Assembly: GCA_001673575.1 (NCBI GenBank) | Contig: LZME01000037.1 | Location: forward strand, 1 to 64,000 | DNA length: 64,000 nucleotides | From: Mycolicibacter heraklionensis | Lineage (GTDB): Bacteria; Actinomycetota; Actinomycetes; Mycobacteriales; Mycobacteriaceae | Direction of reading: 5' to 3' | Part shown: piece by piece, positions 34,689 to 43,255 of the stretch | How positions within the stretch are numbered: the first letter of the stretch is position 1 | How the letters are laid out: every line of letters starts with the position of its first letter | Made by a program: the position numbers and the translations under genes | The notes under the pieces: model-generated | The model's input: only the letters and a program-made list of their open reading frames with translations | Told to the model about the DNA's origin: nothing | Databases searched by the model: none

Positions 34689-35803
34689 CCACCGCGGACA
34701 TTCACAAGGGACTCGCCGGCGTCGTCGTCGACACCACCGCCATCTCCAAAGTGGTGCCGGAGACCAACTCGCTGACCTACCGCGGCTACCCGGTACAGGA
34801 CCTGGCCGCCAACTGCAGCTTTGAGCAGGTCGCGTACCTGCTCTGGCACGGTGAGCTGCCGACCGACGCCGAGCTGGCGTTGTTCTGCCAGCGGGAGCGG
34901 GCCGCCCGACGGGTGGACCGGTCGCTGCTGTCGCTGGTGGAAAAGCTCCCGGAGAACTGCCATCCGATGGACGTGGTGCGCACCGCGATCAGCTACCTGG
35001 GCGCCGAGGACGCGGAAGAGGACGACCCTAGCGAGTCGGCGAACTTCGCCAAGGCGCTGCGGATGTTCGCGGTGCTGCCGACCATCGTCGCCGCCGACAT
35101 GCGCCGCCGCCGGGGCCTGGCGCCGATCGCACCGCACAGCCACCTCGGCTACTCCGAGAACTTCCTGCGGATGTGCTTCGGCGAGGTGCCTGACCCGGTG
35201 ATCGTGGAGGCCTTCGAGAGATCCATGACGCTCTACGCCGAGCACAGCTTCAACGCGTCCACCTTCGCCGCACGGGTGGTCACCTCCACCCAGTCCGACA
35301 TCTACAGTGCTGTCACCGCGGCCATCGGCGCGCTCAAGGGCTCGCTGCACGGCGGGGCCAACGAGGCGGTCATGCACGACATGATCGAGATCGGTGAACC
35401 AGAGAAGGCCGCAGAGTGGCTGCACGGCAAGCTGTCTCGCAAGGACAAGGTGATGGGGTTCGGTCACCGGGTGTACAAGCACGGCGACTCGCGGGTGCCG
35501 ACCATGAAGGCGGCACTGGAGCAAGTCGCGGCCGCGCGCGACGGCCAGCGCTGGTTGGACATCTACCGCATCCTGGAGGCCGAGATGTTCGCCGCCACCG
35601 CGATCTTGCCCAACCTGGACTTCCCGACCGGGCCGGCCTACTACCTGATGGGCTTCGACATCCCGATGTTCACCCCGCTGTTCGTGATGAGCCGAATCAC
35701 CGGATGGACCGCGCACATCATCGAACAGACCGCGTCCAACGCGCTGATCCGTCCGCTGAGTGCCTATTCGGGAAGCCCGCAGCGCGTCCTCGGCGCGGTC
35801 TGA
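34685..35803 (+). CDS. prpC: 2-methylcitrate synthase
   Basis: 372 residues of the citrate synthase family; joins propionyl-CoA and oxaloacetate. The motifs FGHRVYKHGDSRVP (catalytic His) and SLHGGANEAV (His of the active site), with NFPTGPAYYLMGFDIPMFTP-type C-terminal residues containing the Asp, are intact. GTG 34685 overlaps the prpB stop. It completes the prpDBC operon and is the functional counterpart of Rv1131. Confidence 0.95.
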   Translation: MTTADIHKGLAGVVVDTTAISKVVPETNSLTYRGYPVQDLAANCSFEQVAYLLWHGELPTDAELALFCQRERAARRVDRSLLSLVEKLPENCHPMDVVRTAISYLGAEDAEEDDPSESANFAKALRMFAVLPTIVAADMRRRRGLAPIAPHSHLGYSENFLRMCFGEVPDPVIVEAFERSMTLYAEHSFNASTFAARVVTSTQSDIYSAVTAAIGALKGSLHGGANEAVMHDMIEIGEPEKAAEWLHGKLSRKDKVMGFGHRVYKHGDSRVPTMKAALEQVAAARDGQRWLDIYRILEAEMFAATAILPNLDFPTGPAYYLMGFDIPMFTPLFVMSRITGWTAHIIEQTASNALIRPLSAYSGSPQRVLGAV

Positions 35804-35831
35804 GGTTCGGCCGGCGGGCTACCATCCGGGA

Positions 35832-36992
35832 ATGTCGCAACTGTTCCCCGATTACCGCCCGCTCTGGGAGACCGACCAGCACCGCGAACTGCGCAAGCAC
35901 GCTGCGGAGTTCCTGCGCAAGGAGGCCACCCCGCACCAGGAGCGCTGGGCCGCCCAACATGGGGTGGACCGCGAATTCTGGAACAAGGCCGGTGACGCCG
36001 GGTTGCTGGGGCTGGATCTGCCCGAGGAGTTCGGCGGAGCCGGCGGCGACTACGCCATGCACGCGGTGGTCCAGGAAGAACTCGTCTACGCCCATGACCA
36101 GGGCTTCGGCTTCTCGGTGCATTCGCCGATCGTGGCGCACTACCTCTACGCCTACGGCAACGACGAGCAGCGCAAGCGCTGGCTGCCCAAGGTCATCAGC
36201 GGCGAGGCCGTGCTGGCGATCGCGATGACCGAGCCGGGCACCGGCTCGGATCTGCAGTCGGTGCGCACCACCGCGGTGCGCGACGGCGACCACTACGTCA
36301 TCAACGGCTCGAAGACGTTCATCTCCAACGGGACCCACTGCGATCTGCTGGTGATCGTCGCCAAGACCGACCCGTCCCAGGGGGCGGCCGGGGTGTCGCT
36401 GATCGTCGCCGAGACCAACGGATTGGCCGGTTTCGAACGCGGCCGGGTACTGCAGAAGATCGGCCAGCACGGCCAGGACACCCGCGAGCTGTTCTTCACC
36501 GACATGCGGGTTCCCGTCGCCAACCTGCTCGGGGAGAAGGAAGGTCTGGGCTTCTACCAGCTGATGGACCAGCTGGCCCGGGAGCGGCTGATCATCGGGA
36601 CGCTGTGCGCGGCGCTGGCCGAGGCGGCCGTGCTGGAAGCCATCCGTTACTCCAAGGAACGTGAGGCGTTCGGCCGGCCCATCGGCAACTTTCAGCACAC
36701 CAAATTCGTGCTGGCCGAATGCAAGACGGACACGCTCGCGATCAAGACCCTGGTCGACTACGCGATCAGCCAGTACGTCGGCGGCAAAAACGACCCGATG
36801 ACCGCGTCGATGGCCAAGCTGTTCGCCGCCGAGAAATCCGATCAGATCGTCGACAAGTGCCTGCAGATCTTCGGCGGCTACGGCTACATGGCCGAATACC
36901 CGATCGCCAACATGTACACCGGTTCGCGGGTGAACCGGATCTACGGCGGCACCAGCGAGATCATGAAAGAGATCATCAGCCGGTCGCTGTGA
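35832..36992 (+). CDS. Acyl-CoA dehydrogenase family protein
   Basis: 386 residues from ATG 35832. N-terminal helical domain, FAD-binding middle (AIAMTEPGTGSDLQSVRTTA, FISNGTHCDLLVIVAKTDP) and C-terminal helical bundle ending RIYGGTSEIMKEIISRSL. The place of the C-terminal catalytic Glu of MCAD-type enzymes is Gly here, while LARERLIIG offers the Glu used by the LCAD/isovaleryl-CoA type, so it is probably of that group. It follows prpC by 28 bp and may be in the same transcript. Overlaps the convergent P450 by 17 bp. Confidence 0.9.
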   Translation: MSQLFPDYRPLWETDQHRELRKHAAEFLRKEATPHQERWAAQHGVDREFWNKAGDAGLLGLDLPEEFGGAGGDYAMHAVVQEELVYAHDQGFGFSVHSPIVAHYLYAYGNDEQRKRWLPKVISGEAVLAIAMTEPGTGSDLQSVRTTAVRDGDHYVINGSKTFISNGTHCDLLVIVAKTDPSQGAAGVSLIVAETNGLAGFERGRVLQKIGQHGQDTRELFFTDMRVPVANLLGEKEGLGFYQLMDQLARERLIIGTLCAALAEAAVLEAIRYSKEREAFGRPIGNFQHTKFVLAECKTDTLAIKTLVDYAISQYVGGKNDPMTASMAKLFAAEKSDQIVDKCLQIFGGYGYMAEYPIANMYTGSRVNRIYGGTSEIMKEIISRSL

Positions 36993-38196
36993 GCTCCAGG
37001 CGCTCGAGTCGGCGCACCAGCAGGCTGGGCAGCCATCGGCCGGCCTCGGCGACGCCGAACTGCGATGTGCGTGCCAGCAGCTCGCCGATCACGATCCTGG
37101 CCTCCAGCCGTGCCAGGGCGGCGCCGACGCAGAAGTGCGCGCCCTTTCCGAAGGCCAGGTGACTCTGCGGCGGGCGGTCCACCCGGAATTCGTTCGGCTC
37201 GCCGTAGCGCGACGGGTCCCGGTTGGCCGCGCCCCACAGCAACAGCAACCGGGATCCAGCCGGCAGATTCACCCTGCCGAGGCTGGTGTCGCGCCGGACG
37301 TGGCGGTAGTGACCGCGGAACGGCGACTCGCACCGCAACACCTCTTCGAGGAACGGGCCCAAAAGCTCCGGTGACTCACGGATCCGACGCTGAACCTGCG
37401 GGCGCGTTGCCAACGTCCAAGCGGCCGAACCGATCAGCGACGCCGTCGATTCACCGCCGGCGCTGAACAGCGTGATCATCATGACCTGGGCGGTGAGGGT
37501 GTCGAGTGTGCCGGTGGCGCAGGCGGTGGCCAGATCGCCGAGCAGGTTGTCGCCGGGATCGAGCGCAGCCCGCGCGAAGTGGTCGTTGATGTAGCCCGCG
37601 AGCTCCATCACGGCGACACCCGCGCTGGCGAGCTGGTCGGCGTCGACCAGTCCCTCCACCACTTGGGTGCCGGCGTAGCCCCATGCCGTCAGCTGATCCA
37701 CGTCCTCGTCGGGCACACCGATCAGCCGTGCCACGATCATCATCGGCAGCCGGTTGGCGACGGCGCTCATCCACTCGATGTGTCCGTCGCGGACCCCGTC
37801 GTGCCATAGCTGGTCCATCGTCTCGGAGATGAAGGGCTCCAGCGCGCGAATGCGTTTGGCCGCCAGTTGCGGTACCAGCATCTTGCGGTGCGCGGCGTGC
37901 GCCGGGTCGTCGGCGGTGGCCAGCACATGGGTGGGGTCGCCGAGTCCGGGCATCGGGAACGTGGCCACCGTGCCGTCGGGTTGATAGAGCATCGTCCCGG
38001 TCAGGTTTGAGGAGAAGTCCTCCGGCCGCGCGACGGCTTCGGTGACCGCATCCCAGCCGCACACCGCATAGAACCCCGAGTCGCCGACCGGATGGACGGG
38101 CGCTTGCGCGAGCATCCGCGCATACAACGGGTACGGGTCTTGAATGCACGCGTCCTCGAACAGGCGCAGGCCGATCTGGTCTGTCTCTACTGGCAT
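36976..38196 (-). CDS. Cytochrome P450
   Basis: 406 residues from ATG 38196. I-helix with FSAGGESTAS (about 244-253), K-helix EEVLR (Glu285, Arg288), and heme-binding FGKGAHFCVGAAL with Cys356 as the iron ligand. All P450 fingerprints are intact, and the length is that of soluble bacterial class I enzymes. The substrate is unknown. It is convergent with the acyl-CoA dehydrogenase and divergent from a TetR gene that begins 180 bp away; the intervening DNA holds TGTCTCA motifs (38281, 38334). Confidence 0.95.
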   Translation of the reverse strand: MPVETDQIGLRLFEDACIQDPYPLYARMLAQAPVHPVGDSGFYAVCGWDAVTEAVARPEDFSSNLTGTMLYQPDGTVATFPMPGLGDPTHVLATADDPAHAAHRKMLVPQLAAKRIRALEPFISETMDQLWHDGVRDGHIEWMSAVANRLPMMIVARLIGVPDEDVDQLTAWGYAGTQVVEGLVDADQLASAGVAVMELAGYINDHFARAALDPGDNLLGDLATACATGTLDTLTAQVMMITLFSAGGESTASLIGSAAWTLATRPQVQRRIRESPELLGPFLEEVLRCESPFRGHYRHVRRDTSLGRVNLPAGSRLLLLWGAANRDPSRYGEPNEFRVDRPPQSHLAFGKGAHFCVGAALARLEARIVIGELLARTSQFGVAEAGRWLPSLLVRRLERLELTATG

Positions 38197-38333
38197 GGCT
38201 CTAGGCTGCTCAGGGCGTGCTACCTGCGTCAATGCGCTACGCAAAGTTGAAAGCCGCCGATGGAGCCGAGCGCCGGGGATTGTCTCAGGGCGCATCGCGG
38301 ACCTGCAGACACGGTGAGAATTCCGCCTATTTT

Positions 38334-38350
38334 TGTCTCACGCTGAGATA
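38334..38350. promoter_or_regulatory. TetR operator candidate
   Basis: TGTCTCACGCTGAGATA: arms TGTCTCA and TGAGATA, with CGC between (6 of 7 pairs match). It lies 26 bp before the TetR start. A further TGTCTCA occurs at 38281-38287, so the P450 promoter could share the control. Confidence 0.55.
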
Positions 38351-38376
38351 AAGTTTCCAGGCGGAGGGGGCTTGCG

Positions 38377-38949
38377 ATGACGGGGCATGACTGGCTGGTG
38401 GGAGAGGACCGCCGTGCCGCCGGCGCCGAACGCATCTACACCGCCGCGATGGATCTGGTGATTCGCGACGGGATCGATGCCCTCGACATCGACGTCTTGG
38501 CCGCTCGGGTGCATTGCTCGCGTGCCACCATCTATCGGCACGCCGGCGGCAAGGCCGAGATTCGCGACGCCGTTCTGGCCCGGGCGGCCGCACGCATTGT
38601 GGACACCGTGCGGCAGGCGGTCGTCGGGCGCAGCGGGGCCGATCGGGTGGTGGCCGCGATAGCGGCGGCACTGCAGCGGATCCGCTCGGATCCGCTCGTC
38701 CAACCGATGGTCGGCTCGGTGCGCGGCGCGCAGGAGATGACCCGACTGGCCGCATCGCCCATGGTCGCCGGTTTCGCCCGCGACCTCGGTGGCCTCAGCG
38801 AAGACGATCGACAGGCCGCGCAGTGGGTCGTGCGGGTGGTGCTGTCGCTGTTGTGCTGGCCAATCGAGGACGCCGCGGCCGAGCAGCAGATTCTGGAGCG
38901 CTTCGTGGCCCCCGCCTTCACGGGGGACGGTTTCGCCGCGCAGACCTAG
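38377..38949 (+). CDS. TetR/AcrR family transcriptional regulator
   Basis: 190 residues. HTH at about residues 35-60 (IDVLAARVHCSRATIYRHAGGKAEI). The C-terminal domain is typical of the family. A dyad stands 26 bp upstream, pointing to autoregulation, and the divergent P450 gene is the likely second target. The stop codon TAG (38947-38949) forms the first three bases of a KstR operator that serves the next gene. Confidence 0.88.
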   Translation: MTGHDWLVGEDRRAAGAERIYTAAMDLVIRDGIDALDIDVLAARVHCSRATIYRHAGGKAEIRDAVLARAAARIVDTVRQAVVGRSGADRVVAAIAAALQRIRSDPLVQPMVGSVRGAQEMTRLAASPMVAGFARDLGGLSEDDRQAAQWVVRVVLSLLCWPIEDAAAEQQILERFVAPAFTGDGFAAQT

Positions 38950-38961
38950 AACACGTTCTAG
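38946..38961. promoter_or_regulatory. Perfect KstR operator
   Basis: CTAGAACACGTTCTAG, 7-bp perfect arms around AC. It fits the KstR consensus TnnAACnnGTTnnA at every fixed position (38947-38960). It lies 11 bp before ATG 38972 and contains the stop codon of the TetR gene before it. Confidence 0.85.
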
Positions 38962-38971
38962 TCTGGCCGTC

Positions 38972-40705
38972 ATGGGATTTCTCAAACCTGAACTGCCCGT
39001 TGTCGACTTCGCCGAATGGAGCAAGGGCACGCGCAGCGAGAAGATCCGGCCGATGGCCCGGCACTGGGCCGAGGTGGGTTTCGGCACGCCGGTGGTGCTG
39101 CACTTGTTCTACGTGCTCAAGATCGGCCTCTACATCCTGGGCGCCTGGTTGTTTGCGCTGAGCACCGCCGGCATTGACGGCTTCGCGCAAGTGCGGCAGT
39201 GGTGGAGCGAGCCGATCGTCTTCGAGAAGGTCGTGCTCTACACGATGCTGTTCGAAGTGATCGGCCTGGGCTGCGGCTTCGGTCCGCTCAACAACCGCTT
39301 CTTCCCGCCGATGGGATCGATTCTGTACTGGTTGCGGCCGGGCACCATCCGACTGCCTCCGTGGCCGCGGCGCATTCCGCTGACCAGCGGAACCGGCCGC
39401 ACCCCGGTGGACGCCGCCCTGTATGCGGCGCTGCTGGTGATGTTGGTGGTCGCGTTGGTCTCCGACGGCACCGGCCCCATCGCCGCGCTGCACACCGAAG
39501 TCGGGGTGCTGCCGCATTGGCAGATCCTGACGATTCTGGGAATCCTGGCCGCGATCGGGTTGCGCGACAAGGTGATCTTCCTGGCGGCCCGCGGAGAGGT
39601 CTACGCCCCGCTGGCGGCGGCGTTCCTGTTCACCGGGGTCGACATGATCATCGCGGCCAAGGCGATCTTCATGGTGATCTGGATGGGCGCGGCGACCTCA
39701 AAGCTCAACCACCATTTCCCGTTCGTCATCTCGACGATGATGAGCAACAACCCGCTGATCCGGCCGAAGGCGCTCAAACGTGCCTTCTTCAAGAACTTCC
39801 CCGACGACCTGCGCCCCGGTGGTCCGTCCAAGGCGCTGGCGCATGTGAGCACGGCGATCGAGATGCTGGTGCCACTGCCGCTGTTCTTCTGCCACGGCGG
39901 TCTGCCTACCGCGATCGCCGCCTTCGTCATGGTCTGTTTCCATCTGGGCATCCTGGCGGCGATCCCGATGGGGGTGCCGCTCGAGTGGAACGTCTTCATG
40001 ATCTTCGGGGTGCTGTCGCTGTTCGTCGCGCACGCCGATCTCGGGCTGTCCGACCTCAACAACCCGCTGGCGGTGGCGCTGCTGTTCGCCGTCAGCGCGG
40101 GCACGGTGGTGGTGGGCAACCTCTTCCCGCACAAGGTTTCCTTCCTGCCCGGCATGCGGTACTACGCCGGCAACTGGGACACCACGCTGTGGTGCCTGAA
40201 GCCGTCGGCCGAAGAGAAGATCGCCCGCGGGATCGTCGCGATCGCCAGCATGCCCGCCGCCCAGCTGGAACGGTTCTACGGCAGTGCCGAGGCCGCGCAG
40301 ATCCCGATCTACATGGGATATGCGTTCCGCGGCTTCAACACTCACGGGCGAGCGTTGTTCAGCCTGGCGCACCGAGCGATGGCCGACGGCGACGAGAGCG
40401 ACTACTCGCTGACCGACGGCGAGCGGATCTGTTCGACGGCCATCGGCTGGAACTTCGGTGATGGCCACATGACCAATGAGCAACTGATCGAGGCGCTGCA
40501 ACAGCGCTGCGGATTCGAGCCGGGGGAGGTGCGGGTGGTGATTCTCGATGCGCAGCCGATCCATCGGCAGACCCAGGCCTACCGGCTGGTGGACGCCGCC
40601 ACCGGTGAGTTCGAGCGCGGCCACGTGAAGGTGGCCGACATGTTGGAGCGCCAGCCCTGGCAGGACGACCTGCCGATCTACGTCGATGGCGCCGTCGCGG
40701 TGTGA
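38972..40705 (+). CDS. DUF3556 transmembrane protein
   Basis: 577 residues, matching the mycobacterial DUF3556 family. The first 390 residues contain about eight to nine hydrophobic segments; a cytosolic C-terminal section from about 400 has KPSAEEKIARGIVAIASMPA and NFGDGHMTNEQLIEALQQRC. FVISTMMSNNPLIRP and HHFPF give a pattern seen in membrane oxygenase-like families, but no enzyme function is proven. The perfect KstR operator directly upstream strongly suggests a role in steroid use. Confidence 0.8.
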   Translation: MGFLKPELPVVDFAEWSKGTRSEKIRPMARHWAEVGFGTPVVLHLFYVLKIGLYILGAWLFALSTAGIDGFAQVRQWWSEPIVFEKVVLYTMLFEVIGLGCGFGPLNNRFFPPMGSILYWLRPGTIRLPPWPRRIPLTSGTGRTPVDAALYAALLVMLVVALVSDGTGPIAALHTEVGVLPHWQILTILGILAAIGLRDKVIFLAARGEVYAPLAAAFLFTGVDMIIAAKAIFMVIWMGAATSKLNHHFPFVISTMMSNNPLIRPKALKRAFFKNFPDDLRPGGPSKALAHVSTAIEMLVPLPLFFCHGGLPTAIAAFVMVCFHLGILAAIPMGVPLEWNVFMIFGVLSLFVAHADLGLSDLNNPLAVALLFAVSAGTVVVGNLFPHKVSFLPGMRYYAGNWDTTLWCLKPSAEEKIARGIVAIASMPAAQLERFYGSAEAAQIPIYMGYAFRGFNTHGRALFSLAHRAMADGDESDYSLTDGERICSTAIGWNFGDGHMTNEQLIEALQQRCGFEPGEVRVVILDAQPIHRQTQAYRLVDAATGEFERGHVKVADMLERQPWQDDLPIYVDGAVAV

Positions 40706-40712
40706 TCCAGAT

Positions 40713-40729
40713 AACTGGTCCAACCAGTT
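40713..40729. promoter_or_regulatory. FadR-type operator
   Basis: AACTGGTCCAACCAGTT, 7-bp perfect arms around CCA. It differs from the E. coli FadR consensus AACTGGTCGGACCAGTT only at two central bases. A second dyad, ACTGGTC (40714-40720) with GACCAGT (40730-40736), overlaps it. It precedes the GntR gene at 40764 by 34 bp. Confidence 0.8.
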
Positions 40730-40763
40730 GACCAGTAGGGTCGGGTGCCCGACCATGTAGACC

Positions 40764-41480
40764 ATGGATCTGGCGCCCATCTCCCGCACCGCGCTCTCCG
40801 ACACGATCTTCGTGCGGCTGGTCGAAGAGATCCTGACCGGACGCCTGCCCGCCGGTGAGCCGCTTCCCTCGGAACGCGAACTGGCGCTGACCCTGCAGGT
40901 CAACCGGCACGCCGTCCGTGAAGCGCTCAAGCGGCTGCAGCAGGCGGGACTGGTCCGGATCAGCCACGGCGGGAAGACGCGGGTGCTGGACTGGCGGGAA
41001 AGTGCCGGCCTGGACGCGTTGACCGGATTGGCTGTCGCCGGGGCGATTCCGGCGCGCCAGATCATCGGCGACGTGGCGGTGATGCGCCGCTCGATCGCCG
41101 CGGACGCCGCACGACTCTGCGCGCGGAATGCCTCGGCGCAGCAGCGGGCCGCGATCACCGCGGCCGCCGCGGACTACCCGATCTCCGGGGACCTCACGGC
41201 GATCAGCGACGCCGACCTGGCGTTCTGGATCGCCATAATTGACGCCTCCGGCAATATTGCTTATCGGCTGGCGCTCAACACCTTGGTCGCCGCCTACGAC
41301 GAGATCGGCCGCGACGCCATCTACGCGCTGGGCGCCGCCGAGTTCGCCGACCGCCGCTCCCACATCGACCTTGCCGCCGCGATCGCCGCCGCCGACGAGG
41401 ACGCGGCGTACCGCCTCGCCGACGAATTGCTGACCCGGTTCGTCACGGCCTGCCAGGCCGGCGGCGAGGGAGGGGAATAG
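40764..41480 (+). CDS. FadR-subfamily GntR transcriptional regulator
   Basis: 238 residues. N-terminal winged HTH (SDTIFVRLVEEILTGRLPAG, PLPSERELALTLQVNRHAVR, then EALKRLQQAGLVRISHGG). A C-terminal helical domain of FCD/FadR type begins near 100. Its own gene carries a FadR-like palindrome upstream, so it is probably autorepressed and lifted by a fatty acyl-CoA or related acid. It ends 4 bp before the sterol desaturase gene, and the two form a unit. Confidence 0.9.
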   Translation: MDLAPISRTALSDTIFVRLVEEILTGRLPAGEPLPSERELALTLQVNRHAVREALKRLQQAGLVRISHGGKTRVLDWRESAGLDALTGLAVAGAIPARQIIGDVAVMRRSIAADAARLCARNASAQQRAAITAAAADYPISGDLTAISDADLAFWIAIIDASGNIAYRLALNTLVAAYDEIGRDAIYALGAAEFADRRSHIDLAAAIAAADEDAAYRLADELLTRFVTACQAGGEGGE

Positions 41481-41484
41481 CCGC

Positions 41485-42312
41485 ATGTTCGACCTCATCG
41501 CGCACGCCATCCCGGTCTTCGTGCTCTGCCTGCTGCTGGAAGCCGTGTCGTTCGCGGTGCGGCCCGCCGACGAGGAGCGCGGCTACGAACTGCGCGACAC
41601 CGGCACCAGCCTTTCGATGGGCATCGGCAACGTGATCATCAACATCGGCTGGAAGCTGGTGGTGCTGGCGGTCTTCAGCGGGGTCTACCTGTTGGCGCCG
41701 GTTCACCTGCCGGCGGCCAACCCGCTGACCTGGATCGCGTTGTTCGTCGCCGACGACATCGCCTACTACTGGTATCACCGCACGCACCACACCATCCGGG
41801 TGTTCTGGGCCAGCCACGTGGTGCACCACTCCAGCCAGCACTACAACCTGTCGACGGCGCTACGCCAGACCTGGACGCCGTTCACCTCGGTGCCGTTCTG
41901 GATCCTGTTGGCGTTTGCCGGATTCGCCCCGTGGATGATCCTGCTGCAGCAATCGGTCAGCCTGCTCTACCAGTTCTTCATCCATACCGAGCGGGTCGGC
42001 AAGCTTTGGCGGCCAATCGAATTCATCTTCAACACCCCGTCACACCACCGCGTGCACCACGGGGCGAACGTCCAATACCTCGACAAGAACTACGGGGGAA
42101 TCCTCATCGTCTGGGACCGGCTGTTCGGCACCTTCCAACCCGAGGACGAGCGCGTCGTCTACGGCTTGACCAAGAACATCGACACGTTCAATCCGGTGCG
42201 AGTGGCCACCCACGAGTACGTCGCGATCTGGCGCGACATCCGCGCGGCCCGCAGTTGGCGTGCGGTGTGGGGCCACCTCTTTCGCGGCCCGGGGTGGCAG
42301 CCCGCCGGTTAA
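41485..42312 (+). CDS. Sterol desaturase/fatty acid hydroxylase family protein
   Basis: 275 residues, membrane-bound di-iron hydroxylase. The three histidine clusters are seen: YHRTHH, ASHVVHHSSQHYN and HHRVHHGAN. Transmembrane segments lie around the first 100 residues and at about 130-160. It probably acts on sterol or long-chain lipid. Start ATG 41485, 4 bp after the GntR stop, so expression depends on the FadR-type operator. The stop overlaps the convergent crotonase gene by 4 bp. Confidence 0.9.
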   Translation: MFDLIAHAIPVFVLCLLLEAVSFAVRPADEERGYELRDTGTSLSMGIGNVIINIGWKLVVLAVFSGVYLLAPVHLPAANPLTWIALFVADDIAYYWYHRTHHTIRVFWASHVVHHSSQHYNLSTALRQTWTPFTSVPFWILLAFAGFAPWMILLQQSVSLLYQFFIHTERVGKLWRPIEFIFNTPSHHRVHHGANVQYLDKNYGGILIVWDRLFGTFQPEDERVVYGLTKNIDTFNPVRVATHEYVAIWRDIRAARSWRAVWGHLFRGPGWQPAG

Positions 42313-43190
42313 GAGCTGGGCTTGACCCACTCGTCATAGAACGGCGGCATCGCCGAGGCCCGGGAGCTGAACTGCGCGTCGCGCTTCTCCAGGAACGCGC
42401 GCACGCCGTCGGCGCCGTCGCCGATGCTGGTGTAGAACATCGCCAGCGAGTCCACCCGGTGCGCCTCGACCGGGTCGGGCTGCGCGGAATTGCGGTAGAG
42501 CATCTGGCGGATCAACGCGAACGAGACCGGCGAACGGCCCTTGGTCCAGGCGTCGGCGACGGCCCGCGCCTCGGCCAGCAGAGTCTCGGGTTCGTGGATG
42601 GACTGGGCGATCCCGCAGTCGCGCGCGGCGTCGGCGCCGAGGATGTCAGCACGGTAGAGCAGATCCAACGCCGTCGGTACGCCCACGATCCGGGGCAGGA
42701 ACCACGTCGAACACGCCTCCGGGGTGATGCCCAACTTCCCGAACACCAGACCGAACCGCGCCTTGGTCGAAAACAGCCGGGCGTCCATCGCCAGCATCAT
42801 GGTGGCGCCGATCCCCACCGCGGCGCCGTTGACCGCCGCGATCACCGGCTTGCGACAGCCATAGATCGCCAGCGTCACCCGCCCGCCGGTGTCGCGCACC
42901 CGGGCCAGCTCCGGGTCGTCGAGGTCGGCCATGTCGGCCAGCGACGGTGACTTGGACTCGTCGAGTCCGAACACGTTGCCCGAGCTGGACAGGTCCATGC
43001 CCGCACAGAACGCACGCCCGGAGCCGGTGACGATCACCGCACGCACGGTGTCGTCGTCGTTGACGTCGACGAAGGTGCGCTCCAGTTCCTCGGCCATTTC
43101 GACGGTGAACGCGTTGAGGTTGTCCGGTCGGTCCAGGAACACGGTGAGAATGCCGTCTTCGACCTCGTGGCGCAGCGTGTTGAACTCCAT
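42309..43190 (-). CDS. Enoyl-CoA hydratase/isomerase family protein
   Basis: 293 residues from ATG 43190. Crotonase fold with FCAGMDLSSSG as oxyanion loop and AAVNGAAVGIGATMMLAMDAR. One Glu is available in KLGITPEACSTWFLPR, but the first catalytic Glu of the hydratase pair (usual position in the GGG-x-E run) is replaced, which fits an isomerase-like member such as delta3,delta2-enoyl-CoA isomerase. It is convergent with the sterol desaturase and divergent from a MerR gene, with a 65-bp gap. Confidence 0.88.
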   Translation of the reverse strand: MEFNTLRHEVEDGILTVFLDRPDNLNAFTVEMAEELERTFVDVNDDDTVRAVIVTGSGRAFCAGMDLSSSGNVFGLDESKSPSLADMADLDDPELARVRDTGGRVTLAIYGCRKPVIAAVNGAAVGIGATMMLAMDARLFSTKARFGLVFGKLGITPEACSTWFLPRIVGVPTALDLLYRADILGADAARDCGIAQSIHEPETLLAEARAVADAWTKGRSPVSFALIRQMLYRNSAQPDPVEAHRVDSLAMFYTSIGDGADGVRAFLEKRDAQFSSRASAMPPFYDEWVKPSS

Positions 43191-43217
43191 CTGCCCGAGG
43201 CTAGTTGCCCCGACCTG

Positions 43218-43248
43218 TTGACTCTGCCCCCGGGGGAGATTCGACACT
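43218..43248 (+). promoter_or_regulatory. MerR-type promoter with 19-bp spacer
   Basis: TTGACT (43218-43223), 19 bp, GACACT (43243-43248). The spacer holds the perfect decamer CCCCCGGGGG (43227-43236). The overlong spacer and central dyad are diagnostic of promoters activated by MerR proteins. The start codon at 43256 follows the -10 by 7 bp, so the transcript would be nearly leaderless. Confidence 0.7.
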
Positions 43249-43255
43249 GGACCGC

